Source of the DNA: Mucilaginibacter flavus
Lineage (GTDB): Bacteria; Bacteroidota; Bacteroidia; Sphingobacteriales; Sphingobacteriaceae
Direction: 5' to 3'
Length of the DNA stretch: 64,000 nucleotides
Assembly (NCBI RefSeq): GCF_030409315.1
Contig: NZ_JAUFPS010000008.1
Location: 1 to 64,000 of the forward strand
A program made the position numbers and the translations under genes. The notes beneath the pieces were generated by a model. The model did no database searches. It was not told where the DNA came from and saw only the letters and a program-made list of their open reading frames with translations. Below are positions 6,739 through 16,109 of this stretch, piece after piece. Position 1 is the stretch's first letter, and each line of letters begins with the position of its first letter.

Positions 6739-8352
6739 TTATTGTTTATCCCACCAAACGCGAGAGGTTAACAAATCGCCACCTGGTACGGCGTTGTGTG
6801 CCGCATTATAATTGATGGTGTTGGTACCTGCCTCAATAACCGGGTAAGGGAAACGGCGTGGTATGGTAGCGTTTGTAGCATTACCAGGGTAGTTTACCGG
6901 GGTTAATACCGGGTAGCCCGACCTGCGCCAGTTGGCCCATGATTCGTAAAAATCAAGCATGGTGTTACTCAACAACCAGTATTGAGTATTAATCTGGTTT
7001 AAACCATCGGCCTGGTTGTATGGGTGTGCGGTAAGGTAAGTTTCTGCAGCGGCATCACTTACGGTTGCAGCGGCATCATACTGGCTCAAATAGGTTATAG
7101 CTGCTTTAACGCCATCATGATAATGGGTAGCCGCGCTGCCTGCTATGCCAAAACGCTCGGCTGCATCTGCTAATAACAATTCAGATTCGGCATAAGTTAG
7201 TACGAATGTTGGTCCGTTTCTTTTAATCAGCGCCGGTGCTGGCGATGAGTAATTGGTAAAACCGCTAAAGCTTGGATCTGAGTAGATAGCCAGCGTTGGC
7301 GAAGCGCTAAGATCTTTACCGTTTGGCATACCTTTTTGCACTGCCGCGCTTGAGTTGGCGTTAGGGTTTTGATTTTTGGTAGCGTCATCAACATACAGGT
7401 TGGTTACCGCTACGGCGCTTAAACGTGGGTCGTTGCTGTTTTTAAGCAGGTCGATAAAAGTTTTTGACCAGCGTACATAAAAGTTTTCCTGCCCACCATC
7501 GCCCAAAAGGATCTGGCTGTTACGGTTAATAGTTGTACGACCGCCAGATGCATCGCCTAAAATATAAGCATTATCTGCATTGCTGCTCATGGTTTTACCA
7601 AGCACCTGGGTAACGTAGGTTTTGGCTGTAGCCGGGTCAACCTTGCTTAAACGCATAGCTAAACGTAAAATTAAAGTGTTGCCAAAGCGCTGCCATTTGG
7701 CAATATCGCCGTGGTACATTACATCACCGGTAGGAATATCACCACTTGGGTTTAATGCAGCGGTAGCCGCGGTTACTTCCTTCAGCATATCGGTATAAAT
7801 GGATTGCTGCGAATCGTACTTAGGGAAATAGTTTTTATCGTAATAACCTAAGCCTGCCTGTGAGTAAGGCACATCGCCATATAAATCGGTAATGCGTTCA
7901 AATATCAGGGCGCGCATAATGCGGGCAATCTGGTGCAGGTTGGCGTAAGCCGGTTTACCATCTGTTGATTGTACTACATCAACAATAGGGCGCACCTGCT
8001 CTGGGTAGGCACCGTCGCCGCCGGTAGGTGTACCAGCCGAAAAGCCCCAGTAAGCGGCGGTGTAGCCCGCGTTAAGCATGTATTTATCGCCGGCCCAGTA
8101 ACCAATAACGGTACTGAAGCCCTGCATCATGGTTGAGCAGTAAATTAAATTTCCGCGCCAGGTATCGTAGCTAAAATCGGTACTACCGGTATAGCCCAGC
8201 TGCGCGCTGGTTAATACATAGTTAGGGTTAAAGGTACTCTGGTTATAGGTAGATGGGTTGGTATTGGTTTTTTCGAAATCCTTTCTGCACCCTGCCGAAC
8301 AAATCAACAGCGCCACAAGCATCACTGCCGGGTATTTATATATTTTTTTCAT
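6739..8352 (-). CDS. SusD/RagB-family outer-membrane lipoprotein (SusD-like_2 type)
   Basis: A 537-residue surface lipoprotein that captures the nutrient for its SusC partner. The lipobox is LICSAGC, with the lipid-bearing cysteine at about residue 22. Helical TPR-like stretches follow, including IARIMRALIFERITDLYGDVPYSQA near 143-167, and the C-terminal part has LANTMLDFYESWANWRRSGYP-type sequence characteristic of the SusD-like_2 branch. It starts 24 bp after the SusC stop, so the two are cotranscribed, and a strong terminator follows. The ligand is not predictable; no glycoside hydrolase lies next to this pair, so the substrate may be a peptide, a glycan or another oligomer. Confidence 0.93.
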   Translation of the reverse strand: MKKIYKYPAVMLVALLICSAGCRKDFEKTNTNPSTYNQSTFNPNYVLTSAQLGYTGSTDFSYDTWRGNLIYCSTMMQGFSTVIGYWAGDKYMLNAGYTAAYWGFSAGTPTGGDGAYPEQVRPIVDVVQSTDGKPAYANLHQIARIMRALIFERITDLYGDVPYSQAGLGYYDKNYFPKYDSQQSIYTDMLKEVTAATAALNPSGDIPTGDVMYHGDIAKWQRFGNTLILRLAMRLSKVDPATAKTYVTQVLGKTMSSNADNAYILGDASGGRTTINRNSQILLGDGGQENFYVRWSKTFIDLLKNSNDPRLSAVAVTNLYVDDATKNQNPNANSSAAVQKGMPNGKDLSASPTLAIYSDPSFSGFTNYSSPAPALIKRNGPTFVLTYAESELLLADAAERFGIAGSAATHYHDGVKAAITYLSQYDAAATVSDAAAETYLTAHPYNQADGLNQINTQYWLLSNTMLDFYESWANWRRSGYPVLTPVNYPGNATNATIPRRFPYPVIEAGTNTINYNAAHNAVPGGDLLTSRVWWDKQ

Positions 8353-8376
8353 CTTAATAAGATTAGTAATTGTTGA

Positions 8377-11300
8377 TTATAATTTAACACTCAGGTTTAA
8401 ACCAAACGTACGGGTTGGCGGTACACCACCAAGCTCCAAACCGGCAGCGTTTAAGCTATAGGTCGATTCGGGGTCGATGTTGTCTGTTTTCTTGTGGATG
8501 TAAAACAGGTTACGGCCAACCAGGCTAAGTGTAGCGCCTTTAATTACGTTGTTAAACATTTTACCCGGGAATGAATACCCAAGCGTTGCCTGGCGGAATT
8601 TGATAAAGCTGGCATCCTGTACAAACAGGCTCGATACGTTATTGGCCAGTGTACCATAGTAAGCCGAAGCCTGGTTGCCCAAAGCATCGCGGTTAACCAA
8701 TGTTGCCTGGTGTAAGCCCAATACATAACCATAATAATCGGTAGCCGAGAATATTTTGCCGCCAAATTTACCATCAATCAGGAACGAGAAATTTAACCTT
8801 TTGTAGGTAAAAGTGTTGGTAAAGCCGGCAGTCCATTTGCCGTAGGCAGATCCGTAAGCTTTCAGATCGCCCTGTACAGGCACGCCCGAAGCATCTTTAA
8901 CAATAGCGCCGGTAGCATCACGTTTGTAATCAAATGCCATGATCTGGTCAATTGGTTTACCTACTATGTTTTGGGTAAAACCAACACCACTGCGTGAGGT
9001 AGATACCGGGGCCGATGTTTGGCCGGCAGCTAATGATACCACGGTGTTATTATTGATTGATCCGTTTAATGATGCATTCCAGCTAAAGTCCCTGGTTTTA
9101 ACCGGGTAGCCGCCTATCAGGGCTTCAACACCACGGTTGCGCAACTGGCCGTAGTTTAATACCGCGCCGCCATAACCAGATGTTACTGATGCAGGAGCAT
9201 AAACAATCTCGTCTTTTGAATTTTTGTTATACCAGGTAACATCTAAACTTAAGCGATCTTTAAACAAACGTAACTCGGTACCAATTTCAAGCTCGGTAGC
9301 TATTGAAGCAACCAGGCCACTGTTTGGTATATTTAAGTTTGATATAATACCCAATTGGTTACCGTTAAGCGAAGCGCTGTTAAAACCATAGGCCAATTGT
9401 GTTTGGTAAGGATTTGTAGCCTGGCCAACTTTTGCATAACCTGCACGTACTTTACCAAAGCTTAACCAGCTTGGTTGCCATAATTCCGAGAATACAAATG
9501 AGCCTGTTATCGATGGATATACTTTGTTTAACGGGTTGGTAGTGCCCGGAGTAGCCAGCGTGCTAAACCAGTCGTTACGTACCGATCCGGTGATGTACAG
9601 GTAGGTTTTATAATCTAACTCCAAAGTACCATAAATTGATTGTACTTTTTGATCAGACGGCGTATAGGTTGGGGTTGATTGCTGCTGCGCGTTGGTGATT
9701 ACATAAACGTAAGGTACCGCGAAGTTGCTGCCATTAAGACCAAAAAGTTCTGATTTGGTATGCCTGTAGCTACCGCCAATGTTAGGGGCAATGGTAAAAT
9801 CTTTTATTTTGAAGGTTTTGCCCAATAATACGTCGGCATTGATATCGTAAAAATTGGTAGTGTTTTCGGTGATAGAACCGGTTGGACGATATGCTGTACC
9901 TGTTGGCACTACCGCGGTATACCTATCGTTATAAGCATCCCTGCCTGCACGGCCTTGAATGAAATAGCCGCTATCAAAATTATAGCGTAAGCTTGCCGAT
10001 GATATTAAACGTTCGCGGGTGGTATTGTTAATGAACTTTTCGGCCGCGAAGTATGGGTTAGTAGCATAAGCGTTTGCCGAGTAACCGTATTCGGTACCAT
10101 CAGCATTAGTAGCTTTTTTAAGGGTGCGTACATCTAAGCTGGTTGGCAAAAAGGTAACGTTGTAGTTGGAGTTACCTGGTCCATCGCTCAGGAACGGCCT
10201 GTTATGGGCTTGCTCTAAAATATAGTTATTGCGCACATCTAAACTTAAGTTTTTGGTAATGTTATAGTTACCTGTTAAGTTAAATGTTTGCCTGTTTAAG
10301 CCAGAATTTGGGGTGATGGCATCGTTATGCAAATCGCTTGCAGAAAAACGTACCGAACCACCTGTAAAGCTTTTGTTAAAAGCAATAGTGTTTGTTGCCG
10401 ATGTACCACTGCGGAAAAAGTTGGTGAGGTTATCTTTATATGCAGTGTAAGGGCGCGATACGCCATCAAACTGGATTACGCTCGATCCATCTAACTTACC
10501 ACCCCAGCTTGACTGACCTGCCTGGAAAGCATCATTTTTGGTAGCTGGTTTAACGCCATTGGCACCATTACCATAAACATATTGCCAGTTGGTTGGGTTG
10601 ATAACATTTTCGGTAACAAAGTTTGAGTTAAACTCAATACCGCTGTCTTTACCGCTTTTGGTGGTAATTAATATAACACCCGCTTTACCACGGTAGCCGT
10701 ACAATGCCGATGCCGCGGCACCTTTCAGTACAGATATGGTTTCGATGTCATCTGGGTTTAGGTTACCTACGGCATCGCCCAAATCCGGCTGGTTATCATA
10801 CTGGCTGCCCATTGCCGAGTTTGGCGAGTTTTCCATAGGCACACCATTAATTACATATAATGGCTGGGTAGTTTGCGATAAGCTGGATACACCACGGATA
10901 ATTACGTTTGATGAAGAACCCGGACCACCGGCTGTAGGGCTTACGTTTAAGCCGGCTACTTTGCCTTCAAGCGAGTTGATCACGTTTGGCTCACGGGCCT
11001 GGGTAAGTTCATCGCCTTTAACCTCGGTTACCGAGTAACCTAAAGCTTTACGCTCTTTTTTGATACCCAGGGCGGTTACCACAACCTCGCCCAATTGCTG
11101 CGAATCTTCGGCCAATACAACCGATAAAGCCTCGGGCGAGTTGATGGTTACCTCTTTATGCACATAACCTAAGTAGTTAAACACCAACACATCGCCAATA
11201 TTGACATCGATGGTAAATTTACCGTTCACATTGGTTTGCGTACCTGTTTTGGTACCTTTTACGGTAACGTTAACACCTATAATAGGCTGGCCTGTAGCAT

Positions 11301-11727
11301 CGCGCACGGTACCGCCAATTTTTATACTTACAGCATTATTTTCGGCCTGACCAGGTGCAAGCTGCGGAATTTGCGCCAGGTTTTGCGCTACGCCAATATA
11401 ATTGCCTACAATTTTAAACTGCAGCTGGGTTTTATCCTGCAGTTGTTTTAAAACCAGGGGCAGTTGTGTATTTTTTACGTTGAGGGTAAGTGCCGGCAAA
11501 TTGTTAAGGATCTGATCGTCATAAACGAACGATACTTTTGCCTGTTGTTCAATCCGTTTAAAAACCTGTTTTACGCTTGCATTTACAAGGTTAAGGTTCA
11601 TTTCCTGGGCCTTTATGCCCGTGGCCATCAGGATAGAAGAGCAACACACCTGGATGCCTATTATAATTGTTGAAATGCGCATGCATTTTCTAAGTATGGG
11701 CAATGGTTTGCCGTAAAAATTTATCAT
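8377..11727 (-). CDS. SusC/RagA TonB-dependent transporter with STN signalling domain
   Basis: A 1116-residue outer-membrane transporter. After an N-terminal signal sequence ending near GIKAQ it has an STN domain (about 44-115, LVNASVKQVFKRIEQQAKVS), a carboxypeptidase-regulatory-like domain (about 137-210, GTVRDATGQPIIGVNVTVKG), the TonB plug (about 215-340, beginning LGEVVVTALGIKKERKALGY) and a 22-strand barrel to the C-terminus. The STN domain is the part that contacts FecR-type anti-sigma factors, and a FecR and an ECF sigma gene lie directly upstream on the same strand, so substrate binding should switch on the operon. SusD follows after 24 bp. Substrate unknown. Confidence 0.95.
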   Translation of the reverse strand: MINFYGKPLPILRKCMRISTIIIGIQVCCSSILMATGIKAQEMNLNLVNASVKQVFKRIEQQAKVSFVYDDQILNNLPALTLNVKNTQLPLVLKQLQDKTQLQFKIVGNYIGVAQNLAQIPQLAPGQAENNAVSIKIGGTVRDATGQPIIGVNVTVKGTKTGTQTNVNGKFTIDVNIGDVLVFNYLGYVHKEVTINSPEALSVVLAEDSQQLGEVVVTALGIKKERKALGYSVTEVKGDELTQAREPNVINSLEGKVAGLNVSPTAGGPGSSSNVIIRGVSSLSQTTQPLYVINGVPMENSPNSAMGSQYDNQPDLGDAVGNLNPDDIETISVLKGAAASALYGYRGKAGVILITTKSGKDSGIEFNSNFVTENVINPTNWQYVYGNGANGVKPATKNDAFQAGQSSWGGKLDGSSVIQFDGVSRPYTAYKDNLTNFFRSGTSATNTIAFNKSFTGGSVRFSASDLHNDAITPNSGLNRQTFNLTGNYNITKNLSLDVRNNYILEQAHNRPFLSDGPGNSNYNVTFLPTSLDVRTLKKATNADGTEYGYSANAYATNPYFAAEKFINNTTRERLISSASLRYNFDSGYFIQGRAGRDAYNDRYTAVVPTGTAYRPTGSITENTTNFYDINADVLLGKTFKIKDFTIAPNIGGSYRHTKSELFGLNGSNFAVPYVYVITNAQQQSTPTYTPSDQKVQSIYGTLELDYKTYLYITGSVRNDWFSTLATPGTTNPLNKVYPSITGSFVFSELWQPSWLSFGKVRAGYAKVGQATNPYQTQLAYGFNSASLNGNQLGIISNLNIPNSGLVASIATELEIGTELRLFKDRLSLDVTWYNKNSKDEIVYAPASVTSGYGGAVLNYGQLRNRGVEALIGGYPVKTRDFSWNASLNGSINNNTVVSLAAGQTSAPVSTSRSGVGFTQNIVGKPIDQIMAFDYKRDATGAIVKDASGVPVQGDLKAYGSAYGKWTAGFTNTFTYKRLNFSFLIDGKFGGKIFSATDYYGYVLGLHQATLVNRDALGNQASAYYGTLANNVSSLFVQDASFIKFRQATLGYSFPGKMFNNVIKGATLSLVGRNLFYIHKKTDNIDPESTYSLNAAGLELGGVPPTRTFGLNLSVKL

Positions 11728-11807
11728 ATTTGTGTATGGTTTAATGAGTTAAACTAAAGCCGGCTGCCTATGGGTCTCAAGCATGTATGCAGTGGCTAAA
11801 CAAAATT

Positions 11808-11828
11808 CCGGGGGCATCATGTCCCCGG
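11808..11828 (-). terminator. GC-rich hairpin between fecR and susC
   Basis: CCGGGG (11808-11813) pairs with CCCCGG (11823-11828). Next to it is a T8 run on the plus strand and AATTTTG on the minus strand. It may separate fecR transcription from susC or act as an attenuator; the direction is uncertain. Confidence 0.4.
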
Positions 11829-11873
11829 TTTTTTTTCCTCCTTAGCTGCTAAAAAGGAAATATGGGTTGGTGG

Positions 11874-12860
11874 TTATTTGATCACTACTGTGCTATCATT
11901 GGCAATTTGATATTTAAAATGTTTAGTATAACTGAGTACCTGTATAATGGAATCTAAATGCTGGCTGCCCACAACAATGGATATGCGCTCGTCAAGCAGT
12001 TTCTTATTTTCTATAGTGATAGTGGTATTGTATTCCTTCTCCAGGGCTTTAAATACGTTTTCCAGTTTTTCCTGTTCAAATACAGTATTGTTTTTACACC
12101 ATGCGGTAACAGGCTGATTTACGATTTCTTTCACCACATGATGCGTAGCATAGTTTAATACTATAGCTTGCCTTGGCAGCAGGAAAATAGCTTTTTTATC
12201 TTTGCTGTCGGGCATCGTGATGCCCACCTTGCCTGTAACCACGCTTACCCGGGTTTTGCCCTCCTTTTTATAACTGCTTACATCAAAAGAGGTACCCAGT
12301 ACATTTACATCCAGATTTTTGGTTTTTACCACAAACGGATGATCGCTCTGGTGCTTAATATCAAAAAAGGCGCGCCCTTCAACCAGCTCAACCAAACGGG
12401 TTTTACCATCAAAACTTTTAGGATACCTGAAAACGGAAGCGGCCTTAAGCCATACCCTCGATCCATCGGGAAGCGTAATGTGCAGCACCCGGTTTACAGG
12501 TACATTAACCACCTGGTTTTGCGCCACCTTAGGAGCAATAGGCTTATCGGCTGGTTTAAAAACAAAAAAGCCAATGGCCACAACCGCCGCGGCGGCAGCC
12601 ACCTGGGTTAAACGTTTAAGTACAACATACTTAGTTTTACGTGTATGGCCTGTAGCAGACTCTATTTGCAGCTTTTGCTGCAGGCTATCAAAAATGCGTT
12701 GCTTTACTTCCTCTGCCGATTGGTGGTTATCAACAAGCAATGGTTCATCTTCATGCTGATGAACGGCATCATACCATTGGTTAAGCAATGCCTGCTCCTC
12801 TGCCGAAGCGGTGCCTTCCATGTATTTTTTTGCCAATAACTTAACCTGGTCCTTATCCAT
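11874..12860 (-). CDS. FecR-family anti-sigma factor / regulator
   Basis: A 328-residue single-pass membrane protein. The N-terminal cytoplasmic part (about 1-85, LAKKYMEGTASAEEQALLNQW) binds the sigma factor. A transmembrane helix AAAAAVVAIGFFVF lies near 92-107. The FecR domain follows (about 122-215, VNRVLHITLPDGSRVWLKAAS to VSVVTGKVGI), then the C-terminal DUF4974-type domain (about 255-328, FEQEKLENVFKALEKEYN). It receives the signal from the STN domain of the SusC encoded next and passes it to the ECF sigma factor encoded before it. A MITE-like repeat lies between it and the sigma gene. Confidence 0.93.
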   Translation of the reverse strand: MDKDQVKLLAKKYMEGTASAEEQALLNQWYDAVHQHEDEPLLVDNHQSAEEVKQRIFDSLQQKLQIESATGHTRKTKYVVLKRLTQVAAAAAVVAIGFFVFKPADKPIAPKVAQNQVVNVPVNRVLHITLPDGSRVWLKAASVFRYPKSFDGKTRLVELVEGRAFFDIKHQSDHPFVVKTKNLDVNVLGTSFDVSSYKKEGKTRVSVVTGKVGITMPDSKDKKAIFLLPRQAIVLNYATHHVVKEIVNQPVTAWCKNNTVFEQEKLENVFKALEKEYNTTITIENKKLLDERISIVVGSQHLDSIIQVLSYTKHFKYQIANDSTVVIK

Positions 12861-12988
12861 ATGGATATAATTTCGTGTATTTATAAGTATAGAGTATACT
12901 TATAGGCAATTACCCTTGGTGGTAATTAAAATAAATTGTAAAATTTATTTTGGCAGAATAATGTATGGTTGACGGTTGTGAAACGTAG

Positions 12989-13295
12989 AAGACTCACCCG
13001 GCGAGGCTGCGCCCGCCACCCTCTCTTCGGCTTCGCCGGAAAGAGGGGTTTGAAAAGTTTTGATTCCACTACAAAATACTGACAAACAAACAGTTGTTTA
13101 AAAATCATCGGGTTTTCGATACTAAAACAGCCCTATTCGTTTCACGCACGCAAATCAAATAGATTATGCCAATCCGGAGAGTTCGGACAAAGGACGATTA
13201 AATATTGTATATAGAAGAAAGTTAATAAATGTTCAAACCCCTCTTTCCGCGAAGCGAAGAGAGGGTGGCCAGCGAAGCGTAGCCGGGTGAGTCTT
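12989..13295. repeat. MITE-like inverted-repeat element, copy 1 (long form)
   Basis: About 307 bp, from AAGACTCACCCGG to CCGGGTGAGTCTT. Each arm holds its own fold-back (CTCTCTTCGGCTTCGCCGG in the left arm) and ends internally in GGGGTTTGAAAAG or GTTCAAACCCC. Arm A (CGAGGCTGCGCCCGCC) is on the left and arm B (GGCCAGCGAAGCGTAG) on the right, the reverse of copies 2 and 3. The centre, about 175 bp, is longer than in the other copies. No ORF of note. It occupies most of the fecR-sigma gap (12861-13302). Confidence 0.8.
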
Positions 13296-13302
13296 AAACG
13301 CT

Positions 13303-13890
13303 TTACTTCTTTGACATCATCACCGCTATCATCAGCAACAAAAACTCTCCAGGCGTAGCACCTAAACTGTCGCGAATCACCCGGAGGGCTTTGGTCAAAT
13401 GACCTTCGGCGGTTTTTTGGGAAATATTGAGGTTGCGGGCAACTTCGGACAGCGGCTGATCATGCAGTTTATTGTATTGGAAAACCAGGCGGCATTTTTC
13501 GGGCAATTTGTTGGATAGTTCGGTTACTATCTGCAACAATATTTTATGATCCACATTAAAATCGGCAACCGCCCCTTCATTGATCTGACCCAGCTTTTCT
13601 TCTTTAACGCGGCTCTTTTTTTCTTTGGCCAGGTAGTGAAAAACACTGTAGCGGGTCATGGCGGCCAGGTAGCTGGTAAGCGATTGTATTTCAAGCCCCT
13701 CTTTATTTTTCCAGAGGTTTAAAAATACATCCTGCACAATCTCCTCGGCGGCATTGGTATCTTTAAGTAGCTTATAAGCAATATAGTACAGCTTATCCCA
13801 GTAGCAGTTGTAAATTTCGGTAAATGCGGTAGCATCACCATTCTTTAGCAGAATAGCCAGGCCGTTATCATCTACCGTTACAGCATTCAC
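13303..13890 (-). CDS. ECF-type RNA polymerase sigma-70 factor
   Basis: A 195-residue sigma factor. Region 2 reads AFTEIYNCYWDKLYYIAYKLLKDTNAAEEIVQDVFLNLW in two stretches at about 21-60. Region 4 (about 130-180) holds the helix-turn-helix DQPLSEVARNLNISQKTAEGHL. It ends with a short hydrophobic tail, LLLMIAVMMSKK, seen in many Bacteroidota FecI-like factors. The start is GTG at 13890, with an in-frame stop upstream and no ATG nearby. It heads the sigma/FecR/SusC/SusD set on the minus strand and should direct transcription of that operon when released by FecR. The 288-bp gap upstream to 14178 shows only a weak dyad (GACACATATAACGTGTC). Confidence 0.93.
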   Translation of the reverse strand: MNAVTVDDNGLAILLKNGDATAFTEIYNCYWDKLYYIAYKLLKDTNAAEEIVQDVFLNLWKNKEGLEIQSLTSYLAAMTRYSVFHYLAKEKKSRVKEEKLGQINEGAVADFNVDHKILLQIVTELSNKLPEKCRLVFQYNKLHDQPLSEVARNLNISQKTAEGHLTKALRVIRDSLGATPGEFLLLMIAVMMSKK

Positions 13891-14178
13891 AACTTTTTAA
13901 ATTTAATGCTAAATTTATATAAAAATAATACAGAAAAGAGAAGCATAGTGTTAAATTTTTAATAATAGCGGGTTTTGTTACAAATAAAAAGCCGGGCTTT
14001 TTGTAGTTATAATGTTAATTATCAGTAAGATTAGGATAATATCCTGCTATTTCAATAGTAATTTTTTCATGTGACACATATAACGTGTCTCCATAAGAAA
14101 AAACAACGCCCAAAAAAACGCTTTGGGTTTTATCCCGAAACGCCGTCAAAACCGTACCTTTTAAGTGTAAAATAACAA

Positions 14179-15021
14179 ATGAAAATGCGCTTCAACTCTA
14201 TGAAAAAAACACCGTTTCTTTTGCTCGTAATTTGCATGTTAACATCCTTTAAACATAAAGATTTAACATGGGTTGCCATCGGTGATTCCATCACCTATCT
14301 TAACGACCACCTCAACGAAACCGATTATCGCCTAAACAAAGGTTATCTTACCCAGGTAACCGAGAAATTACCTTATATCCATTACATCAACAAAGGCTAT
14401 AACGGCTGGACATCCGGCGGTATAGCCAACAAGATAGATAGCTTAGGCCTAACCAGGGCAGATATTTACAGCGTTTTTTTAGGCACTAACGATTGGTGGC
14501 AGGGCAGGCCAATAGGCACGTTTGAAAATTATAAAAATAACACGGGCAACGCCACCATTTACGGCTCGTTCCGCGTTATCATCAACAAACTACGCGCTTT
14601 AAACCCCGAAGCCAAAATTGTGCTTGTAGCACCTATGCAACGTGTAGATTTTGTTTACCTGTTTGATAAAAACAATACAGCCTATGGCTCCTACCGTCCC
14701 AAAAATGGACAAACCTTACAAGCCGTTTGCGCAGCGATAGACTCCATCGGTCAGTATGAGCACATCCCGGTTGATAACCTTTATCATAACAAAGCTTTAA
14801 CGTTAGATAAACTGGTAAAATTTAAACGCCTGAAAGCCCCGACTACCGGCCAATACACCGATTATAAATACCCTGATTTTATTGATGTGCCTTTTAACAA
14901 AACAGATGATCATCCATATCCTAAAGAGGCCATGGCATTAACCTATGATGGTTTGCACCCTTCTGATAGCGGCGATGCCATTATCGCGAAGAGTTTGGTG
15001 GAGATATTTAGGAAGTTTTAG
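14179..15021 (+). CDS. SGNH/GDSL hydrolase
   Basis: A 280-residue esterase-type protein. The GDS block is WVAIGDSITYLNDH near 31-44, carrying the nucleophilic serine. Block III is FLGTNDWWQG near 99-108, with the oxyanion-hole asparagine. Block V is YDGLHPSDSG near 253-262, with the acid and base. The N-terminus MKKTPFLLLVICMLTSFKHK is hydrophobic and probably a signal peptide; an in-frame ATG eight codons upstream is equally possible. Members deacylate carbohydrates or lipids. It is not in an evident operon: the next gene is unrelated and starts 53 bp later. Confidence 0.85.
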   Translation: MKMRFNSMKKTPFLLLVICMLTSFKHKDLTWVAIGDSITYLNDHLNETDYRLNKGYLTQVTEKLPYIHYINKGYNGWTSGGIANKIDSLGLTRADIYSVFLGTNDWWQGRPIGTFENYKNNTGNATIYGSFRVIINKLRALNPEAKIVLVAPMQRVDFVYLFDKNNTAYGSYRPKNGQTLQAVCAAIDSIGQYEHIPVDNLYHNKALTLDKLVKFKRLKAPTTGQYTDYKYPDFIDVPFNKTDDHPYPKEAMALTYDGLHPSDSGDAIIAKSLVEIFRKF

Positions 15022-15074
15022 AGAGGGGTACTATCTGTAAATAATTGGAAACCTCACTTTATAATCCCCCCACA

Positions 15075-15659
15075 ATGAAGACCAATATTGATAAAATAAA
15101 TTCGTTTTGGATTTGGTTCCAATCTGTGGCTGACGACTTGTTAAAACATCCAACTAATGAAAACTTAATTTCTCTATTAAACGCGCGTATTACTGAATTA
15201 GGAGTAAGTGCATGGGAAATTGGCCCGTGGGAAAACAATGACTACTTTCTGGTCATTTCGCCGGGCCTTGACATTAATCAACTCCCATTAACCCAACAAA
15301 TAATTGACTTAGCCCCTATTTGCAACGGATGGCATTTTCTGGCATTTAAACCAGTGAAAGATTGGAAAGGCATTTGGGATATGAAAAATGAATGGGATAA
15401 AACGATCCGGGTAAACAGTACTAACTGGGAATATATTCTTTACCTTTTTGATGACGGGACCTTTGATATCGATATTAAAATTGATGGGGTTGACGGTAAC
15501 GAAAACACGCGTTACGCAGCTGTACATTTTGCATTGGCAGGGTACTTAGGCGAGGAAGTAGTTATGCAACTCATTTTAAACGTTAAGATCGTGGATAGCT
15601 TTAAAGGCAAAGCAACATCTCTCAAACATATAAAAAAGCATATTGAAAGTATCATATGA
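15075..15659 (+). CDS. Hypothetical protein
   Basis: A 194-residue soluble protein with no signal peptide that I do not recognise. It is acidic and rich in tryptophan (SFWIWFQSVADDLL at the start, WEIGPWENNDYFLV near 46, EWDKTIRVNSTNWEYILYLFDDG near 115). The DGTFDIDIKIDGVDGNENTRY stretch looks like a beta-hairpin followed by a loop. I start at the ATG at 15075; the frame opens earlier at 15045. Its stop overlaps the ATG of the next gene (ATGA), so translation is probably coupled. It resembles in style small proteins of immunity or antitoxin-like type, but that is only an impression. Confidence 0.6.
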   Translation: MKTNIDKINSFWIWFQSVADDLLKHPTNENLISLLNARITELGVSAWEIGPWENNDYFLVISPGLDINQLPLTQQIIDLAPICNGWHFLAFKPVKDWKGIWDMKNEWDKTIRVNSTNWEYILYLFDDGTFDIDIKIDGVDGNENTRYAAVHFALAGYLGEEVVMQLILNVKIVDSFKGKATSLKHIKKHIESII

Positions 15660-15991
15660 ACGACGAACTTAAAAACAAGGCCTATTTACTCGCATCGCGA
15701 CTTAAGCACCGGGGCTACGATAACGAGGTTATTCGTGCCCGACTGGAGAAAGAGGGCATACCCGAGGAACTTATAAAACAAGTGCTTACCAACTTAACCG
15801 TCCAAAAGATAGTTGAAATTAAGCAAGAGCATAAGCCTTTTTACAATCTTGCCTTGTTAAAAATTGGGATAGGTATATTTTTAGCTATTGCATCGGCTAT
15901 ATTAATTCCGGGGCATGTCTATATACCTATTGGCTTGATTGCGGGCGGAATTGCCGCGGCAATTTTCTTCAAAGACGGAAAAAAATTGTAA
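15656..15991 (+). CDS. Hypothetical small membrane protein
   Basis: A 111-residue protein with a helical soluble N-terminus (DELKNKAYLLASRLKHRGYD then EVIRARLEKEGIPEELIKQVL), which has the look of a RecX-like or UBA-like three-helix segment. Two adjoining transmembrane helices follow (LALLKIGIGIFLAIASAIL and GLIAGGIAAAIFF), with a short basic tail. It overlaps the preceding gene by 4 bp and is probably translated with it. Function unknown. Confidence 0.6.
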   Translation: MNDELKNKAYLLASRLKHRGYDNEVIRARLEKEGIPEELIKQVLTNLTVQKIVEIKQEHKPFYNLALLKIGIGIFLAIASAILIPGHVYIPIGLIAGGIAAAIFFKDGKKL

Positions 15992-16002
15992 TTTTCCATA
16001 AG

Positions 16003-16046
16003 GCAGCTTAAAGCTGCAACCATGATCGCCACGAGCTGAAAGCTCG
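16003..16046. repeat. Pair of short hairpins in the 15992-16091 spacer
   Basis: GCAGCTTAAAGCTGC (16003-16017) and CGAGCTGAAAGCTCG (16032-16046) are two small palindromes separated by 14 bp. They look like an intergenic repeat unit rather than a terminator, since no T-run follows. Confidence 0.45.
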
Positions 16047-16083
16047 CGGGAGCTAAGAAATTTAACAAACCCAAACTCAAAAA

Positions 16084-16109
16084 CTCCCCCTTTAGGGGGC
16101 CGGGGGGCT
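16084..16109. repeat. C-run/G-run repeat overlapping a gene end, copy 1
   Basis: On the minus strand it reads AGCCCCCCGGCCCCCTAAAG then GGGGAG. It contains the palindrome CCCCCTaAAGGGGG and encodes the final SPPAP-stop of the methyltransferase gene. A copy with one mismatch ends the agmatine deiminase gene at 37555-37580. Confidence 0.75.

Noticed and set aside
12168..12611. 147-residue plus-strand ORF within fecR
   Set aside because: Shadow of the FecR domain; no start context or recognisable domain.
12989..13295. Small gene inside MITE copy 1
   Set aside because: Short frames there are translations of the inverted arms and are not preserved in the other copies.
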